A stretch of DNA of 64,000 nt from Bilabrum cf. latius. Its lineage: Eukaryota; Bigyra: Bicosoecida; Bigyra; Bicosoecida. Shown here piece by piece: positions 10,293 through 23,100 of the stretch. The DNA lies in assembly GCA_965178125.1 (NCBI GenBank), contig OZ237742.1:1302001-1366000 (forward strand). The letters are read 5' to 3'. Position 1 is the first letter of the stretch, and every line of letters begins with the position of its first letter. The notes below the pieces were generated by a model. The model was not told the DNA's origin and ran no database searches. It saw only the letters and a list, made by a program, of their open reading frames with translations. Made by a program: the position numbers and the translations under genes.

Positions 10293-13200
10293 TCACACTG
10301 TTCCAAAAGGCTCTCTCCACTTCAGGATGCTGCCCTGTGCCGCCAGCAGAGCAATCACACCGGACACCACGGGCCCCACCATCCCGGTCCCTAGTTCGAC
10401 GACACGCGCACCGCCATCATCGCCACCGTCCTCATGCCCACCAGCTTCACTCCGAGAGCGCCCACCACCCCCTCGGGTATCTGCTCCACGTCTGGCAGTG
10501 CCCGTGGCGTTCTAGCCGAGGACTGCCGCAGCGCCCTTTTCACACAGCAATCGTCCACAGGCCACCGACCTGCCGGTCTCGCCGCCAGCCGTGCCCGCAC
10601 CTGCATACCGCTGCAGCAGCCCTCTTGCCGCGGCCGCAGCTCGCTCACCCCGCTCCTGCGCGCGCAGCTTGGCCCTGTCTCTGAGAGTGGGGCGCACTTC
10701 GGGCATCTCGCCCGTGGATGCCGCTGCCTCCGGCTCATCTGCGTGGAGTCCCACCGCGGGCCCCTGTGCACCCTCGGCGGCTCTGACCAGCAACCCTGCC
10801 AGCTTGCGGCTGAGCCTTGCTCCCAGCACCATTGACATGTCCCCGCCCTTCCGTTCGTGAGACCCAGTGGCCCCCACCTGCAGTGCCAGCATGCTGTGGA
10901 CCCGCTCATTGGCCCCCACCTGCAGTGCCAGCATGCTGTGGACCCGCTCATTGGCCCCCACCTGCAGTGCCAGCATGCTGTGGACCCGCTCATTGGCCCC
11001 CACCTGCAGTGCCAGCATGCTGTGGACCCGCTCATTGGCCCCCACCTGCAGTGCCAGCATGCTGTGGACCCGCTCATTGACGCGAGGGCCATCCAGCAGT
11101 CGGAGCACTGCGCCATCGTGGGCTGCACCCTCAATAATGGTGCCCCCGATCAGAGCTGCCTGCGCGTTGCCCAAAGCACCACTGGCCAATCCTGCATCGT
11201 CGCCACCCGAGTCTTGCCCTGGCTGCGATTGGTAACGCGCTGCCTGCAGCTGCCTCGCCTGCTCCTCGGACAGGCAGGCCCACTGCATGGGCATGGCAGT
11301 AGCCCGTGCCTCGCTAGGGCCAGCAACTCCACCCTCGAACGAATTGGTGTGGGGCACACCCAGCGGGACGATTGCCCGCAGGATGCGAGTGCCAGCCTCG
11401 TTGCCTCCCGCCGACAGGAGGCAGGCGATCGAGGCGGGGGCGGGGGCGCTTGCAGAGCATGCAGACTGAGAAATGGCCATTTTGCTTGCGGCCCCCTCGG
11501 GGTCGCGTTCCTTGCTCTTGCTTGTTTGTTGCAGAAGCTCCGTTGGCAGCTGGTGCGAGGGCTGGGCCATGGCTGCTCGTAAGGAGATCCAGCCAGTTCC
11601 GAATGAAGATCCGCCCCCGACCTGCGGTGATCCTGTTGCAGCGGCGGCCTGGTTACATGCTGCGGCAATCTGCTCACCAATGGGATCCTCCATACTGCCG
11701 GCAGCGGGCAGGGCCAGCCTCAGCTGGTGCCAGTCGGTCGCTGCAGGTGAACCTGATCGGCTGCGCTCACCGAACACTGGCTCCAGCTGGGCAAAGAGGC
11801 ACCACTCGTCACACTACTCATCGTCAGTTTCACCCGTGACACCTCCACTCGCCACATCCGCACCGCCGGCGACACCGCTCGATCCAACAAATCCGAGAGA
11901 CAACGGAGGCACATCATCGGCCGCCCGACCAGATCGGCCTGTTGGACCCACCGACCCAGCCAGCGGGGTGCAGGCCCCGCTATCCAAAGAATTCCCCCCA
12001 CTCTCCAAGGGAAGCAGCCTGAGCCCGGACTCTGCCGACCAGGGCCTCGGAGAGGAGGCCTAGGAGAGCGCGTCCGACCACGCGGCGGAGGAGGAGCGGC
12101 GGGGCAGAGCCGCCCCGACGTGTCCTGCTGGTGGAGGCGGGGCCCCGTCATTGTCCTTGCGGGAGGACCCCGGGGTGGGGTCGTGCCCAGTCCCCAAGGT
12201 GGGGTCGTGCCCAGTCCCCAAGGTGGGGTCGTGCCCAGTGCCCGCGAACCTGCCCCCTCGGGCCCCCGCAGCCATCCCAGCGAGGGTGGGTCCTGGTCCT
12301 GGCCCTGCAGTGGCCCTCACTCCGCTCTGGGAGCCTCCGCGGCGGAGGGAAGCATGCGCAATACCACCGCCGCCAGACCGACTGTCCGCCAGCTGCCCTC
12401 CCAACCTCGCTTTATGTTGCACTTCTCCACGCCCCATCACTTCGCCGGGGGCAGTGCCCGAGAACCGACCAGAGGCCGAGCCGGCCCGACGGAGAACCGC
12501 ACTAGCTGTGGCCTGCTGCCGCGCCGTCATCGGCATCTTCGCCGCAGGGCGACTCGAGGTCGATTCACCTGCGCTTCTGGCGGTGAACTTGGCCACATCG
12601 CCTCCCGCAGGGCCAGTCCTCGGTGTCCCCGAGGGTCCCTTCCGTTGTTCCCTGGCGATCCGATCCAGGACCCTACTGGGCACCGGCATGCTTGCGAGCA
12701 CCACCGCATCGGGCCCTGGACCCGCCCTGCCGCTGCTGCCAGCGGCCCCCCCTCGCTCCCCTGTGGCCTGTAGTCCCCTGATGTAAGTAGATTCATCGTG
12801 GCGTGGCCCATGGTGACCCATGGACTCACCTTGACATGGTCGGTTGATCACCAGCAGCCGATGTGGGGGTCCTGTGTCCAGCGGGCCGTGTGGTGATGGC
12901 TCCCAATCCACCATCGTGCATTGCACCGTGCAACCAGCAGGTGCATCCGCTGGCATACCACCATACGGCTCTTGTTCCCTCCCCGCCTGCCCTCTTCCTG
13001 CCTCGTCCTCCTCATCCTCGACATTCTCAACTGCACCAGGCAGCGCCCCCTGACCTGACCCTACGCTCGATGCTGCCATCAGCAGCTGCCTCCCACGGCT
13101 CCCTCTAGATCCCATGGGTCTCCCACCAGCCTTGTTCCCTGCCCCCCTGGCTCCCTTGGCCAGCCCTCGCACCCTCCACTGCTTCCACACATTGGCAGGC

Positions 13201-14408
13201 AAGAGAGCCTCGAGAGCCGGCAGAGGCACGCGAACTGGCTCTAGCCGCACCCTGAGCACAGTGGTGGACATTGAATCGCCTACACTGGACAAATCCGCGC
13301 CAGCACCATCCCCAGCACCATCACCAGCACTAGCACCAGCACCTACATCAGCACCTGCACCAGATCGCGCCACACCCCACCGTCGTCCAGCTCCCAGCAC
13401 GTTGAAGGCCTCGGGGCTCGCCAAGAGCCAGGCCCACCAAGCTGCAGGGGCCGCGGGAGGCAGATGGTCCAGCACCAGCCGGCCGTGCGCACTCGTCACA
13501 CCGGATACGGCAGGAGGGGCTGACGACCATCGCACCGGGCTCGGCGACTCTGCGCTGCTCCCGGCAGGGCTCGACAAACCACCGTGCAGTGCACCCTGCC
13601 GGCTCGGGCGGTGCAGGATCTGCACTCGGGTGGGTGACCCGGGATGCTGCCCGCCCGCACGCCGCGTGTCCCCCAGTCGCTTGGCCACATCGGCAGCTGC
13701 CCGCTGGCCCGCGGTCCTGAGCAAATCGCAGGCCCTAGCCCCCTTGGAATCATTGCGCCACGCTGCTATGGCCTCTCCGGTGAATTTTGCGCATGACGTG
13801 GCCCATGCGAGAGCCGCAGAGCGGAAGGAACCGAATCGGCCCAGGTGCAGCCGTCGTGTCTCGCCAGCGGGTGCAGCCGCCTGCACATCTGCACTGGACG
13901 GAGTGGTGCCGCTCAGTAGAATCACAGCATCCCATTTGCCGCGCGGGAGGCGCCTGATGCATTCGATGGACTGTGCCTACGGGGCTCGATGCCGCTGCTT
14001 TCGCTTTGGTTGCACGCTGTCCTTGAACGCACTCGTTAGCGAGTTGAATACCCATTCCGAGAAGCGGCGCCCAGAGCACAAATGCCGCAGAAAGTCTGAG
14101 TTATCTGGTCCAACTGGCTGTCGTGGGGAAGGCTATTCATCTGTGATAATGGCAATGGCCGCAGCATCGCTAGCAAGTGCAGCCTCCTCGAGCAGGCACG
14201 CATGGACGTGCGACAAAAGCCCGATCGGCAAAAGCTTGGAGTCATATCGCTCAGTCAAAGTTTCTCGTCCGTGTGTATCAGCAGACGGCGGGCTCTTTCG
14301 GAGGTACCCTTCCAATGAACCGGCTGGCTTGGGCAGTGTGCGGCTTTTCCCAGTGGCATCCTTACTTGGAGACGACACAGCCGGCAGGTATGGTCCAGAT
14401 CCAGACAT
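10293..14408 (-). CDS. Large low-complexity protein of unknown function (1371 aa)
   Basis: I do not recognise this protein. The start is ATG 14408, which follows a TAA in frame, and the stop is TGA at 10293. In-frame TAG codons occur at 14133, 13977, 12060, 11814 and 10512. The first ~170 residues look like an ordered domain (SKLLPIGLLSHVHACLLEEA, later RLPRGKWDAVILLSGTTPSS). The rest is Gly/Ala/Ser/Pro-rich with two in-frame repeats: five copies of a 14-residue unit NERVHSMLALQVGA and three of GTGHDPTL. The C-terminus has a hydrophobic VVELGTGMVGPVVSGVIALL segment. That could be a membrane helix, or, less likely, a methyltransferase motif-I look-alike. No introns are needed. Confidence 0.6.
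10869..11078 (-). repeat. 42-bp minisatellite, 5 copies, in frame
   Basis: Five essentially identical 42-bp units encode the 14-residue repeat NERVHSMLALQVGA in the unknown gene at 10293-14408. The unit length is a multiple of three, so copy number can change without breaking the frame. Confidence 0.9.
12174..12240 (-). repeat. 24-bp tandem repeat (~3 copies), in frame
   Basis: Nearly identical 24-bp units encode GTGHDPTL three times within the same unknown gene. Confidence 0.8.
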
Positions 14409-14576
14409 CAATTATAGTTTCAGTCCAAGCATGCCTGTCGCTGGATCTCCTGATGCATCGGAGACAATCATCATCGAACCGATTTGCGGACCGTTGGATT
14501 CTTGGGCCGGCGTGATGATTCCGGTTCCGTTCTGAACAAGCCAGCATGCAACTTGGAAGCAGTTCTTTGCATTCTG

Positions 14577-16976
14577 TCACGACTAGCCAACCCCCTTCTA
14601 CCCCTTCCCTTTCCCCCGTGCCCGCCCCCGAAGCACCGCCTCCGCCCTGCCCTTGAGCTCCCCGATGGGGGCATGCAGCTGCTGCACCGCCTTGCCCAGC
14701 AGGTCCAGCCCCTGCCTCACCACCGCTGTTCTCCACGCCACGTCGGGCGGACTGAAGGCCTCCAGCAGCCACTGCCTCTCTGGCATGTCATGGGCCAGCA
14801 GAGGACTCGCGCCCCTGCCCACCACGAATGGCCCCGCCCCCTCCCTCACCTCTCGCTGGGCCTGGTTCCACAGGCCCATCTCAGCTCGGAGCGCCTGCAC
14901 CACCCTCGCCCCGGGGATGGTGCCGAACTCCTGGGTCACTGCCATGACCTCAACTTCACCAATGCCCTCACCCTCACCCTCACCATCACCATCACCATCA
15001 CCATTACCCTCGCCGCCCCTCACCCTCACCCTCACCCGCGGCAGCCCCAGCCCCCGCACCACCCTCGCACTTGGTCTCCTGCCCCGGTCCGCCTAGGCGC
15101 CAGCGCTCCTGTCACTCCCCCCAGCGAGGCCCTCCGCCTCCTTCCCGCTGGCACCCCTGCTGTCGCTGTCTCCGCCTGACAACCCCCCCGCACCCTCAGA
15201 CTCCGGGTCCGACTCGGGCAGGAGCCCCAGCTCAACGGCTAGGTCCGCGCCGCCATTCCGCACGGCTTCCAGCACCGTGAGCGGCGGCGGCAGCACAGCG
15301 CTCCTGTCCACGTACCTCGCGTCTACCGCCGACGAGGCCACGCTGCTGGCACGGTCTCGGGTCCCTGTGCCACCGTGCGATGCACCTTCCACGGACTCGG
15401 CAGACCCCCGCGCGTGCCACTCCCCGGGGAGCGGCGCGCTGTCTTCATCTCGACCGCTTCCATCGACCTCACCCATGCTCCTGCTCTTGCTCTTGCTCTT
15501 GCTCTTGCCCTCCTCTGGCTCAGCAAACGCCTCCCCCGCCATGGCCAGACGCGCGACCGCCTCGGGCAGACCCCCCACCAGCTGGTAGGTCATGTTTTCG
15601 CTGGAATCGCTCTCCAGCGCGCGCCGTGCCTCTGCCACCGCAGCCTCGCCGCCCCCCGCAGCGGCAGCCTCCTCCATCCTCAGGCATGCCTCGGCGTCGT
15701 ACACGTCCGGCTCCCCTGGGAACGTGGACTGCACGCTGCGCTCGCTGGCAGGTCTCCTCGCGTCCTCGTCTAGATCCACATCGAAGAGGAGCCCCGCCAT
15801 GGCCGCCTGCAGGTCCGAATCCGAGATGAGCGTGGACTGCGCGCGGGGGCCCAAACCGGTGTGCAGGTCCACGTGGATCATCTGCCGCAGCGCGCTGTTC
15901 TCCGGGCCCACCCCCTGCTCCCTGAGTAGGGCCAGCACGCGGGCAGACTCCTCCTCCATGGTCTCGCTGCCCCCGTAGTAGATGCAGTCGGGGTGCTTGT
16001 AGTGACCCTGCGCGATCATGCACCGCAGCGTGGGCTCACCGTAGGTCGCCAGCGCCAGCCCGGCCTGGGGCCAGTAGGTCCAGTCGCTGCCCAGCGTGGC
16101 CCATCGCAGCCCACACGCGCCGAAACCCCCGCACGCCGAGGAGGCCAGCTCATCCGCCACCTCCCCCTCCACGCTCCCCCTCCCTCCCGACGCGCCGCTG
16201 CTGGCGTCCTCCGAGCCGGAGGAAGAGGAAGGCGCCGGCGCGGATGCCCCGCCCGAGGGAACAAGGAGCCCGTTAAAAGACGAGTGGGCGGACGGACCGG
16301 CGCCAGAGCCCAGCAGGCAGCGGGGCAGCGGCAGAGGGAGGCCGAGGCCCACTCGAGAGGTCGGAGAGTGCAGGCTGCGCATCTGCAGGAACAAACGATG
16401 CACCCTGCCGCCACCCGCTGCGATGTGGCGGAACTCGGCGTCGGAAAGGCAGTTACGATTGATGTCTACGTTCCCACCCGCGGTAAACCGGCGGCGCCAA
16501 GCCATACCGGAAGGGTTGACCGCGTGCACCAGTAGAATCTTGGATCCAGGAGGCAGCAGCGACTCCCCGTGGTCGCTTGACAGCAGCGTGGCGATTGCAC
16601 CCAAGAAGGCAATCTGGATGGCAGACCCGGCAAAGCCCTCGACACCATGTACTCCGCAAGTGTGCACGAGAACGCGCTCTGGTCTGCCATTCGGCCCATC
16701 GTGTCCCGCACCCTCGTGCCGCCGCTCGAGTACAAACGCATCAATGGACAAGACCTCGCCGTGGGGCCCCTTCATTTGACCGGGTAGCTCGATTGACAGC
16801 GTGGACGTTGAATAGCCGCTTGAGGCTAGCCTGGCTGCGGCAGACCGAACGCCGGCTGCAGCCGCGAGGAATCTGGCCTTCGCGGATACATACGTCGTTG
16901 AGAAGAGGCTCCAAGCCTCTGCGCTGTCAATTTTCTTGGGAAATAGTTTGGTATAAATGCTGGCTTTGGTTGCCAT
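14577..16976 (-). CDS. DUF2817 family, M14-like zinc carboxypeptidase/amidase fold
   Basis: DUF2817 proteins share the M14 metallocarboxypeptidase fold; their substrates are mostly unknown. ATG 16976 starts ATKASIYTKLFPKKI. The zinc-site segment GVHGVEGFAGSA falls at residues 108-119, then HAVNPSGMAWRRRF (151-164) and NVDINRN (169-175). Further on are QGHYKHPDCIYYGG and HVDLHTGLGP. The standard-code ORF ends at TAG 15093, before the family's closing block. Reading that TAG as Gln brings in the missing conserved end (VTQEFGTIPGARVVQALRAE), after which another TAG (14598) and one at 14583 precede the TGA at 14577. The length is 799 residues with Ser/Asp/Gly-rich inserts, against roughly 350-400 in bacterial members. 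No signal peptide is obvious. Confidence 0.85.
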
Positions 16977-17074
16977 TATGAGGACCTGTGAAATCGTCGT
17001 TGATCGGCACGCGACGGGTCAGAAAGAGAGGGAAGCCAAATACGATTGGATCGGCTTGAGTCCGCGGGTGGCGC

Positions 17075-18502
17075 TCACGTCTCTGCCCCCGCTGGCGGTT
17101 TCCCCACCGTGTCCTTGAAGCGGAGAATGTGCTTCACAAACCCCTCGGGGTCTTCGATGCATGGCCCGTGCCCGCACTCCTCCATCACCACCTCCTCGGT
17201 CGCCGCGCCGCTCCTCTCCCCGTACCCTTCCAACCAGGCCCTGGTCTGAGACACCATGGCTTGAGGGGGCATCACCTCCGCCCCGGGCCACCCAGGGACG
17301 ATGCCCGCCTACCCCAGCACGGCCATGTCAAGCGCCGCCCCGTCTGCCACGATCTTGTCTTTGCCCCCCCTCACCCAGAGCACTGGCACGGGAGGCACCA
17401 CCGCTGGCGGTCCCTCGGTCGACTCTGCCTCTCCCTTTCCTTCTCCCTCTCCCTTCTCCTCGTCGCCTTCTTTGGCCGACTTCCCCGCCAGGCCCCAGAG
17501 AGGGGCGCAGTGCTGCGGGGCCAGCGCGTTGAGGATGCCCTGCTCACCTGGGGCAGTGCCCGGCCAGTGCTCCGAGGGAACACAGGTCCCCGGGTAAAAC
17601 CCATCGCCCGTCCGGGTCTGCAGAATGCTGCTCACGAACGCCTCCTCCCGCTCCCCCCCGGCACCCCCCTCGATCCTCGAGGGGTCTGCCACGTACAGGG
17701 CCCGCAGCAGGCCCCTCGCCGTGAAGGGCCCGTCCCCCCTGTCGGCCTCTTGCAGGGCCGTCACGACCGCGGGGTTGGCGTTTCCTGCGCCGCTACCCGC
17801 CCCGTCCTCGTGACACGCCTGGAACGCATCGGTCCCTCGGGATCCGCCATACCCGCTTGGGCTCCCCGGGCACTGCAGCACCACTCCGAGGAGGACGCGC
17901 GAGGGGCCGCTCGCGGTTGGCATCGGACGGGAGGTGCTCGTCAGGTCTGTCTCTTTGGTATCGTCCTTCGGGTCGGGGAGGGAGTCCCTGGCAGCTTCCT
18001 ATGAAGCCCTGTGCGCGTTGTCGAGCAGGCGTCGCATCATCACGCAGCCTCCGAGTGACCAGCCCACGTACACGAGCCCCGCGAGATTCGGATGCAGCTT
18101 TAGGATTCCCTCTGCTGCTGCTTCCACTTCATCTGCCCACTCTTTCAGGCCGTCTCCCGCGCTAATTGGGCGCAACGCGCCGCCTTCGTCCTTGGGAATG
18201 GTCTCACCGTACCCTCTAAGATCGACTGCTGCGCCGTACGTGGAGTTCTACGCAAGGATAGCCAGGGATTGGCGATACATCTCTTTACTTGACAGGTTTC
18301 CGTGTACAAACAAAATCCCAGTGGACCCCTTGGCCGGCTCGATGTCGTTCTGCAAGACACTAATGCGAAGATCGCCAGCGTCTATCGATGTCGTGGCAAC
18401 CCCAGCGAATGCCTTCTCTGCCGCTTCTGCATCAGGAGGGCAAGCAACTGGCGGTGCATTCACGTCCTTTGGTTTCGATCCATCAGATGCAGCTGCTGCC
18501 AT
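17075..18502 (-). CDS. Alpha/beta-hydrolase fold enzyme
   Basis: Serine hydrolase of unknown substrate, 475 residues, with no introns. ATG 18502 is followed by the oxyanion-type GILFVHGN (62-69), DLRGYGET and the nucleophile elbow VYVGWSLGG (Ser149). The acid strand ALWVRGGKDKIV comes next and the catalytic His is in EECGHGPCIEDPEGF near the end. TAG codons at 18248, 17999 and 17309 interrupt the fold between these motifs, and each flanking part is in the same frame. The canonical acid-to-His spacing is only restored by reading 17309 as sense. Stop is TGA at 17075. The region between nucleophile and acid is enlarged, which could be a lid domain. A lysophospholipase or peptidase role is possible. 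Confidence 0.8.
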
Positions 18503-18642
18503 GTTGGAAAAGTCTGCTTATGATTTGCGGCTAGATCCTCGAGAATCGCGGCTGATCTTGATGACGAATGCCAGCCGCGGATCGGATCAACGGAATCAGA
18601 CCTGTGGACCGCATTCACATTCAGTATAATGGGATGCAAGCG

Positions 18643-19967
18643 TCAGCTGCCCATCGGAGCCGAGACGCCCCCGGCCGCACCCGCCGCCCCACTCGCCGCC
18701 CCGCCGACGGGCGTCCCGGAAGCCGTCACCTGCTCCCAGGGCCCCGCCACGGGCTTCTTCCACAGGGACACCTCGCCGTCCCCTGAGGTCACCGCCAGGA
18801 CCCCCCCTGCCAGGGACCAAGACACCCCCCATGCAGGCCCCCCGGCGTCCTCCCCCCCCGCCCGCAGCACCGACACGACCCACGGCTTGCTGGGGGCGTC
18901 CTGCTGCCACACCAGCACGCTTCCATCGTCCCCGCACGAGGCCACCAGGTTGGAGGGCACCCCGCTCGAGGGGCAGAAGGCCACGTCGCGCACCCACAGT
19001 GCACCACCACGCAATGCATCCAAAGTAGCCGCATCCTCGCCAGCCCCGTCCCCGCCCGCAGCGCCCCCACCTCCCGTGCAGGACCTCTTCTCGTGGTCCA
19101 GCACCCACTCAAGCTGCCAGGACCCCGCACCCGCACCCGCACCCTCACCTGCACCTGCACCCGAAGATGCGCCGTCTGCAGCCTCCCCCGCACTGCTGCC
19201 CGCTGCCTTGCGGTACACGCGCACCTTGCCGTCGCATGCAGCAGTGGCCAGCCGCTGCACCGCCCGCCTGTCCGATCCCACCGAGCCCACGTGAGCGAAG
19301 GGGGCCCAGCTCAGGGCATTGACGCCCAGGGAACAGCTCGGTCGGATCTCCTCGGATCTCCACTCCTCGGCCTCCCGGCGCAGGACGAACAAGGTGCCGT
19401 CCGAAGAGCAAGAGGCAAGTTGGAGACCGTGCTCGTGCGGGGAAAACTCAACGTCGTTCACGGATGACTTGTGGGCCTTACTTGTGTGCAAAGTGCCCCA
19501 CGAGCCGCTGCCTGCCTCCTGGTGGATCATCACGGTTCGATCGTACGAGCAGGAAGCGAGCAGAGCACCAAACTTCGGGTGAGCCCAGGATAGTCTCCAT
19601 ACCGCGGCCGAATGCCTGCGCATCATATAAAACATTCTCAAGTATGGCCGAACGACTGCAAGGGATGCCATTGCCGATCGGTGCGCGATGAAACAGGCCA
19701 CTCACGATTGAATCTCTCCAGCTGGAGTATGTACGTCACCGGAAACATCAAACAGTCTGATTTTCCCGTCGCTAGAGCACGTCGCAAGAAGCTTTCCGTA
19801 GTGGTCGAATGCGCTATCATGCTGCGACACACGAATCATGAAAGCAAGCGCAATCTGGTGCTGGCTAGCGATGGCGCGTAGGTTCGCAAAGCAGACCTCA
19901 TGTTCTTGGTTCTCACAACCATATCTTCATGCCCCGTTTCAATTGTATGCAATGTAGCCGAGGACAT
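18643..19967 (-). CDS. SEC13: SEC13 WD-repeat protein (COPII coat / nuclear pore), 3 exons
   Basis: Sec13 pairs with Sec31 in the COPII outer coat and with Nup145C/Nup96 in the nuclear pore. Exons are 19917-19967, 19706-19821 and 18643-19615, joined by introns of 95 nt (19822-19916, GTGAGA...CGCAG) and 90 nt (19616-19705, GTGAGT...GCGCAG). The spliced start reads HTIETGHEDMV then HDSAFDHYGKLLATCSSDG, closely following animal Sec13 (TSHEDMIHDAQMDYYG). Later blades show VWRLSWAHPKFGALLASCSYD, KSSVNDVEFSPHEHGLQLAS and WVRDVAFCPSSGVPSNLVAS, ending GVSWSLAGGVLAVTSGD. The product is 379 residues, slightly long because of Gly/Ala-rich loops. Stop is TGA. No TAG codon is needed. Confidence 0.93.
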
Positions 19968-20104
19968 TGTAATTACCTCAAGAATAGGAAGCTTGGAGGC
20001 AACGCAGCGAAATAAGGCGACAGCAACGGGCGCCGCGCACTGCATATGTGGTTCCGCTCAAGCATCATCAACTGCAACTCGAATCATTGGCTCCAGGCTG
20101 CGTA
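19968..20104. promoter_or_regulatory. Divergent promoter region, SEC13 / GH55-like gene
   Basis: The start codons of SEC13 (-) and the secreted beta-helix gene (+) are only 137 bases apart and divergent. The promoters of both must lie here or extend into the genes. No specific motif is claimed. Confidence 0.35.
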
Positions 20105-23100
20105 ATGCATCATCCGCTTGTAGCTCTTTCTGCCTTAATCCATGTATCATTTGTTGTGGCTGGGAACGAGGGACTATTGGATGCCTCATGGAATGCCACT
20201 GTGTATGTTGGGTCGAGATACTCGCTAAAAATGTGTGATGGGCATGACAAGGACCTACTGTTCAAGCCATACGGCAGCAAGTCGAATCTGTTCTCATATA
20301 ATGCAACCGAGTGTCACATGACCCCAGACAGGCCAGGCGACTACCTGATCGGTTTCGTAAATTCGTCAAAGTGGCTCGTGAGAGCTCTGCCAGCCGCTTT
20401 GAATGCTGGCTGGCCTCAACGTTTTGCGGATAATTTTCACGCCTGTAGTGAAACTAAGGAAGATGTCAGCTGCTCAGACGGATTTCACGCTATATATGTC
20501 GACTAGGCAAGCGCTGCGTGCACTTTGTCGAGACGACCTGGCGGAGGGCTGCTCCTCCAGTCGCAAGCGGGTGCAAGCAACGGAAGCTGCTCGCTCGAGA
20601 CGCGCAACCGAGGCCTCGATTTCTTTGCAGATCCCCTATCCCATCGGCTGTCTGGCATTTCAGTATCCGGGGGCAGCACTCTGTCCTTCTACATGCTGGC
20701 CCATGCCGGCCCCGGGGACCATGCGCTAGACACAATGGGGGTCGGCGGAGGCACGTATGCGGGCGGTGCTGATCGCATGCCCGGGGCAGGCTCAAGCGGA
20801 TCACTGCCCTCGATGGGCGTGGACATCGCGGCTCCTGGGTGCGCGGGTGACCTGCATTGCGCAGCCGATGGCCTCGACCGGGGTGCAGGAATGGTAGGAG
20901 GGGCAGGCGAGGCCTCTGTCTGGGTGATACGGCAAACGGGTGGCCCGCGCCAGGTGCTTGGGTCCGTCCAGCTGCCCTCGGCCTGTACTAGCCGCAGCGG
21001 GGGGTCATCAGGCGCCCTAAGGGGTGTGACGATTGACTCCGTCACCCTGGTGCTGGACAGCGAGACTGCCAATCTCACCTTGGCGTGCGGGGGCACCCCC
21101 AGCTCGAGCTGGTCGGGAATGCACACGCTGCAGTGGGAGACGTGGGGCGCGGCAGCCGACGGGTTGGGCGTACGCGTCGGGTTCTCAATCGACGACGGCA
21201 TCGTGGGCTAGCCGCAGCGGCAAGGACACTCTCGGGCGTCCGGTGGAGGCACCTGGCGCAACGCCTCGGTTGGGGCGTGGGAGGCCAGCACTCTCCTCCC
21301 CGAATTCGTCAGCCCCGCCATCCTCGCACCTATACAGGGAGGTGCGCCCACCAGACGGCGGGTGCTTCCGTCCCCTCGGCAAGCGCAGCTCACCACGGAC
21401 TTCGGCATGGTGGACGCGAGCGAGGAACCGTTCTGGGCCGACCCAACCGGCGTGGGGGACAGCACGCTGGCCATCAACCGAGCCATCGCCTGGGCCAGGG
21501 AACAGACCCTGTCCGTGTACCTGCCCCCGGGCGAGTACAGAGTCAGCGACACGATCCAGATGGTGCAGCGGGGCAGGGCCGAGCCTCACGTGAGGGCATT
21601 CAGGAGTGGCCTGGTGAACAACGTCAAGGGCAGGCCGGTCCCCTGCGTGCTGCGAGGAGCGGCCGACCCAGCGCGCCCAGGAGAGCGTGCCGTGATTCGC
21701 CTGGCAGACGCGGCCCCGGGGTTCACGGACCTGTCCGAGCCCAAGATCCTAGTGAACATGACGTTCGACGTGCCTGCCACGGCGAAGGGGCCCCGTCGGT
21801 TTCAGCCGAACATCCACATGAACCAGGTGCTGCAGAGCGTGGTGGTGGACCTCGGGCGGGGCAACCTGGGCGCCGTTGGGGTGCGCTGCAGGGGGGCGCA
21901 GGGCACCGGTCTGGAAGACGTGGAGGTGCGCGCGAACGATGCCCTGGTGGGGATCAGCGGCATGCCGGGGTCTGGCGGGGCCAATGCAGGCATCAAGGTG
22001 ACTGGGGGCCGCTGGGCGCTGGACTTCAGGTACACGCAGCCGGCACCCACGCTCACGTATGCCATCACTGAGGGTACCCAATGCGGGGCCATGGTTGCGA
22101 TGCCTGCGCAGACCATGACAATTGTTGGTGGTAACTTCAGCCGCAGCCCCGACTCATGGGGCGCCCAAGATGGAATCCCGCTGGTGGACTTCTCGTGCGG
22201 GGTGTACGCCAGGTCTGGGAGATGTTCCCTGCCGCAGCTATGGCCCGGGGAGGACTCGTGCAGCTGGGCCGCCGACAACGAGCCGCAGCAGGGTGGCGTT
22301 AGCATGGTGGACACGGTGATGGACAGCGGTGGCGGGGCCGGAGCAGCTCTCAATGCCTCGCGATCGATCGTCATGCAGAACGTCTGGGTCAAGTACGCAC
22401 CCGCATCAGGCGCAGCAGGTCCTGCCAGCCCAGCGGTGCACGCGTGGTCCATCGCGCAAACAGGCCCCCGTGCACTCGAGTACCAGCTCGAGGGGTCCAG
22501 GCAGGGGCAGGGCAGCTACCTGCTCATCGACTCCGCTTCTGTACCCGTGCAAGCCCCCCCGCTCAAGTGGCAGCCCGCGGGCGCGAAGCCCACCATGCTG
22601 CAGCTCAACTCGACGATTGCGACCGCCTCGATGAGCGGAGGCAAGGTCCCGCAGTCCTTTGCGCGCGGCGTTCGACCCAGCGCTGTCTACTCGTCCACAC
22701 GAACTGGTCCTCCCGCTGACCTCGCAACGAAGCACTACTGGGGCAGCGCACCCGGGGGAGTCCTGCAGCCAGAGGCCTTCCCCACCTGGGAGCGAGGGGC
22801 TGTGCCTGCAAGGACCTATGGCGTGAAGGCCGATGGGATCACGGATGATACCGAGGCCTTGAAGCGGTTGATCGCGGACCAATGTCCAGCCAAGGGTATC
22901 GTGCAGCTGCCCGCCGGGGTAATCTTGGTGTCCGAGCAGATCGACGCCGGGTGCGCGCTGCAGGGTAGCGGGGTCCATTCCACGCACATCGTGCCGTCGA
23001 AGCATTTCAATGGGACTTCGCTCGTTCGACTGACAGGGTCTGCAGGCACAGACGCCAGGCCATGGCCCTCCTTGTTATACGCTATGAACGTGAGACTTTT

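Noticed and set aside
10293-10420. VVELGTGMVGPV as motif I of a SAM-dependent methyltransferase.
   Set aside because: Only about 30 residues follow before TGA, so no methyltransferase fold can form; it is more likely a hydrophobic tail.
13114-14535. 473-residue plus-strand ORF.
   Set aside because: It lies antisense to the continuous minus-strand frame of the 10293-14408 gene and shows no domain; it is a by-product of high GC.
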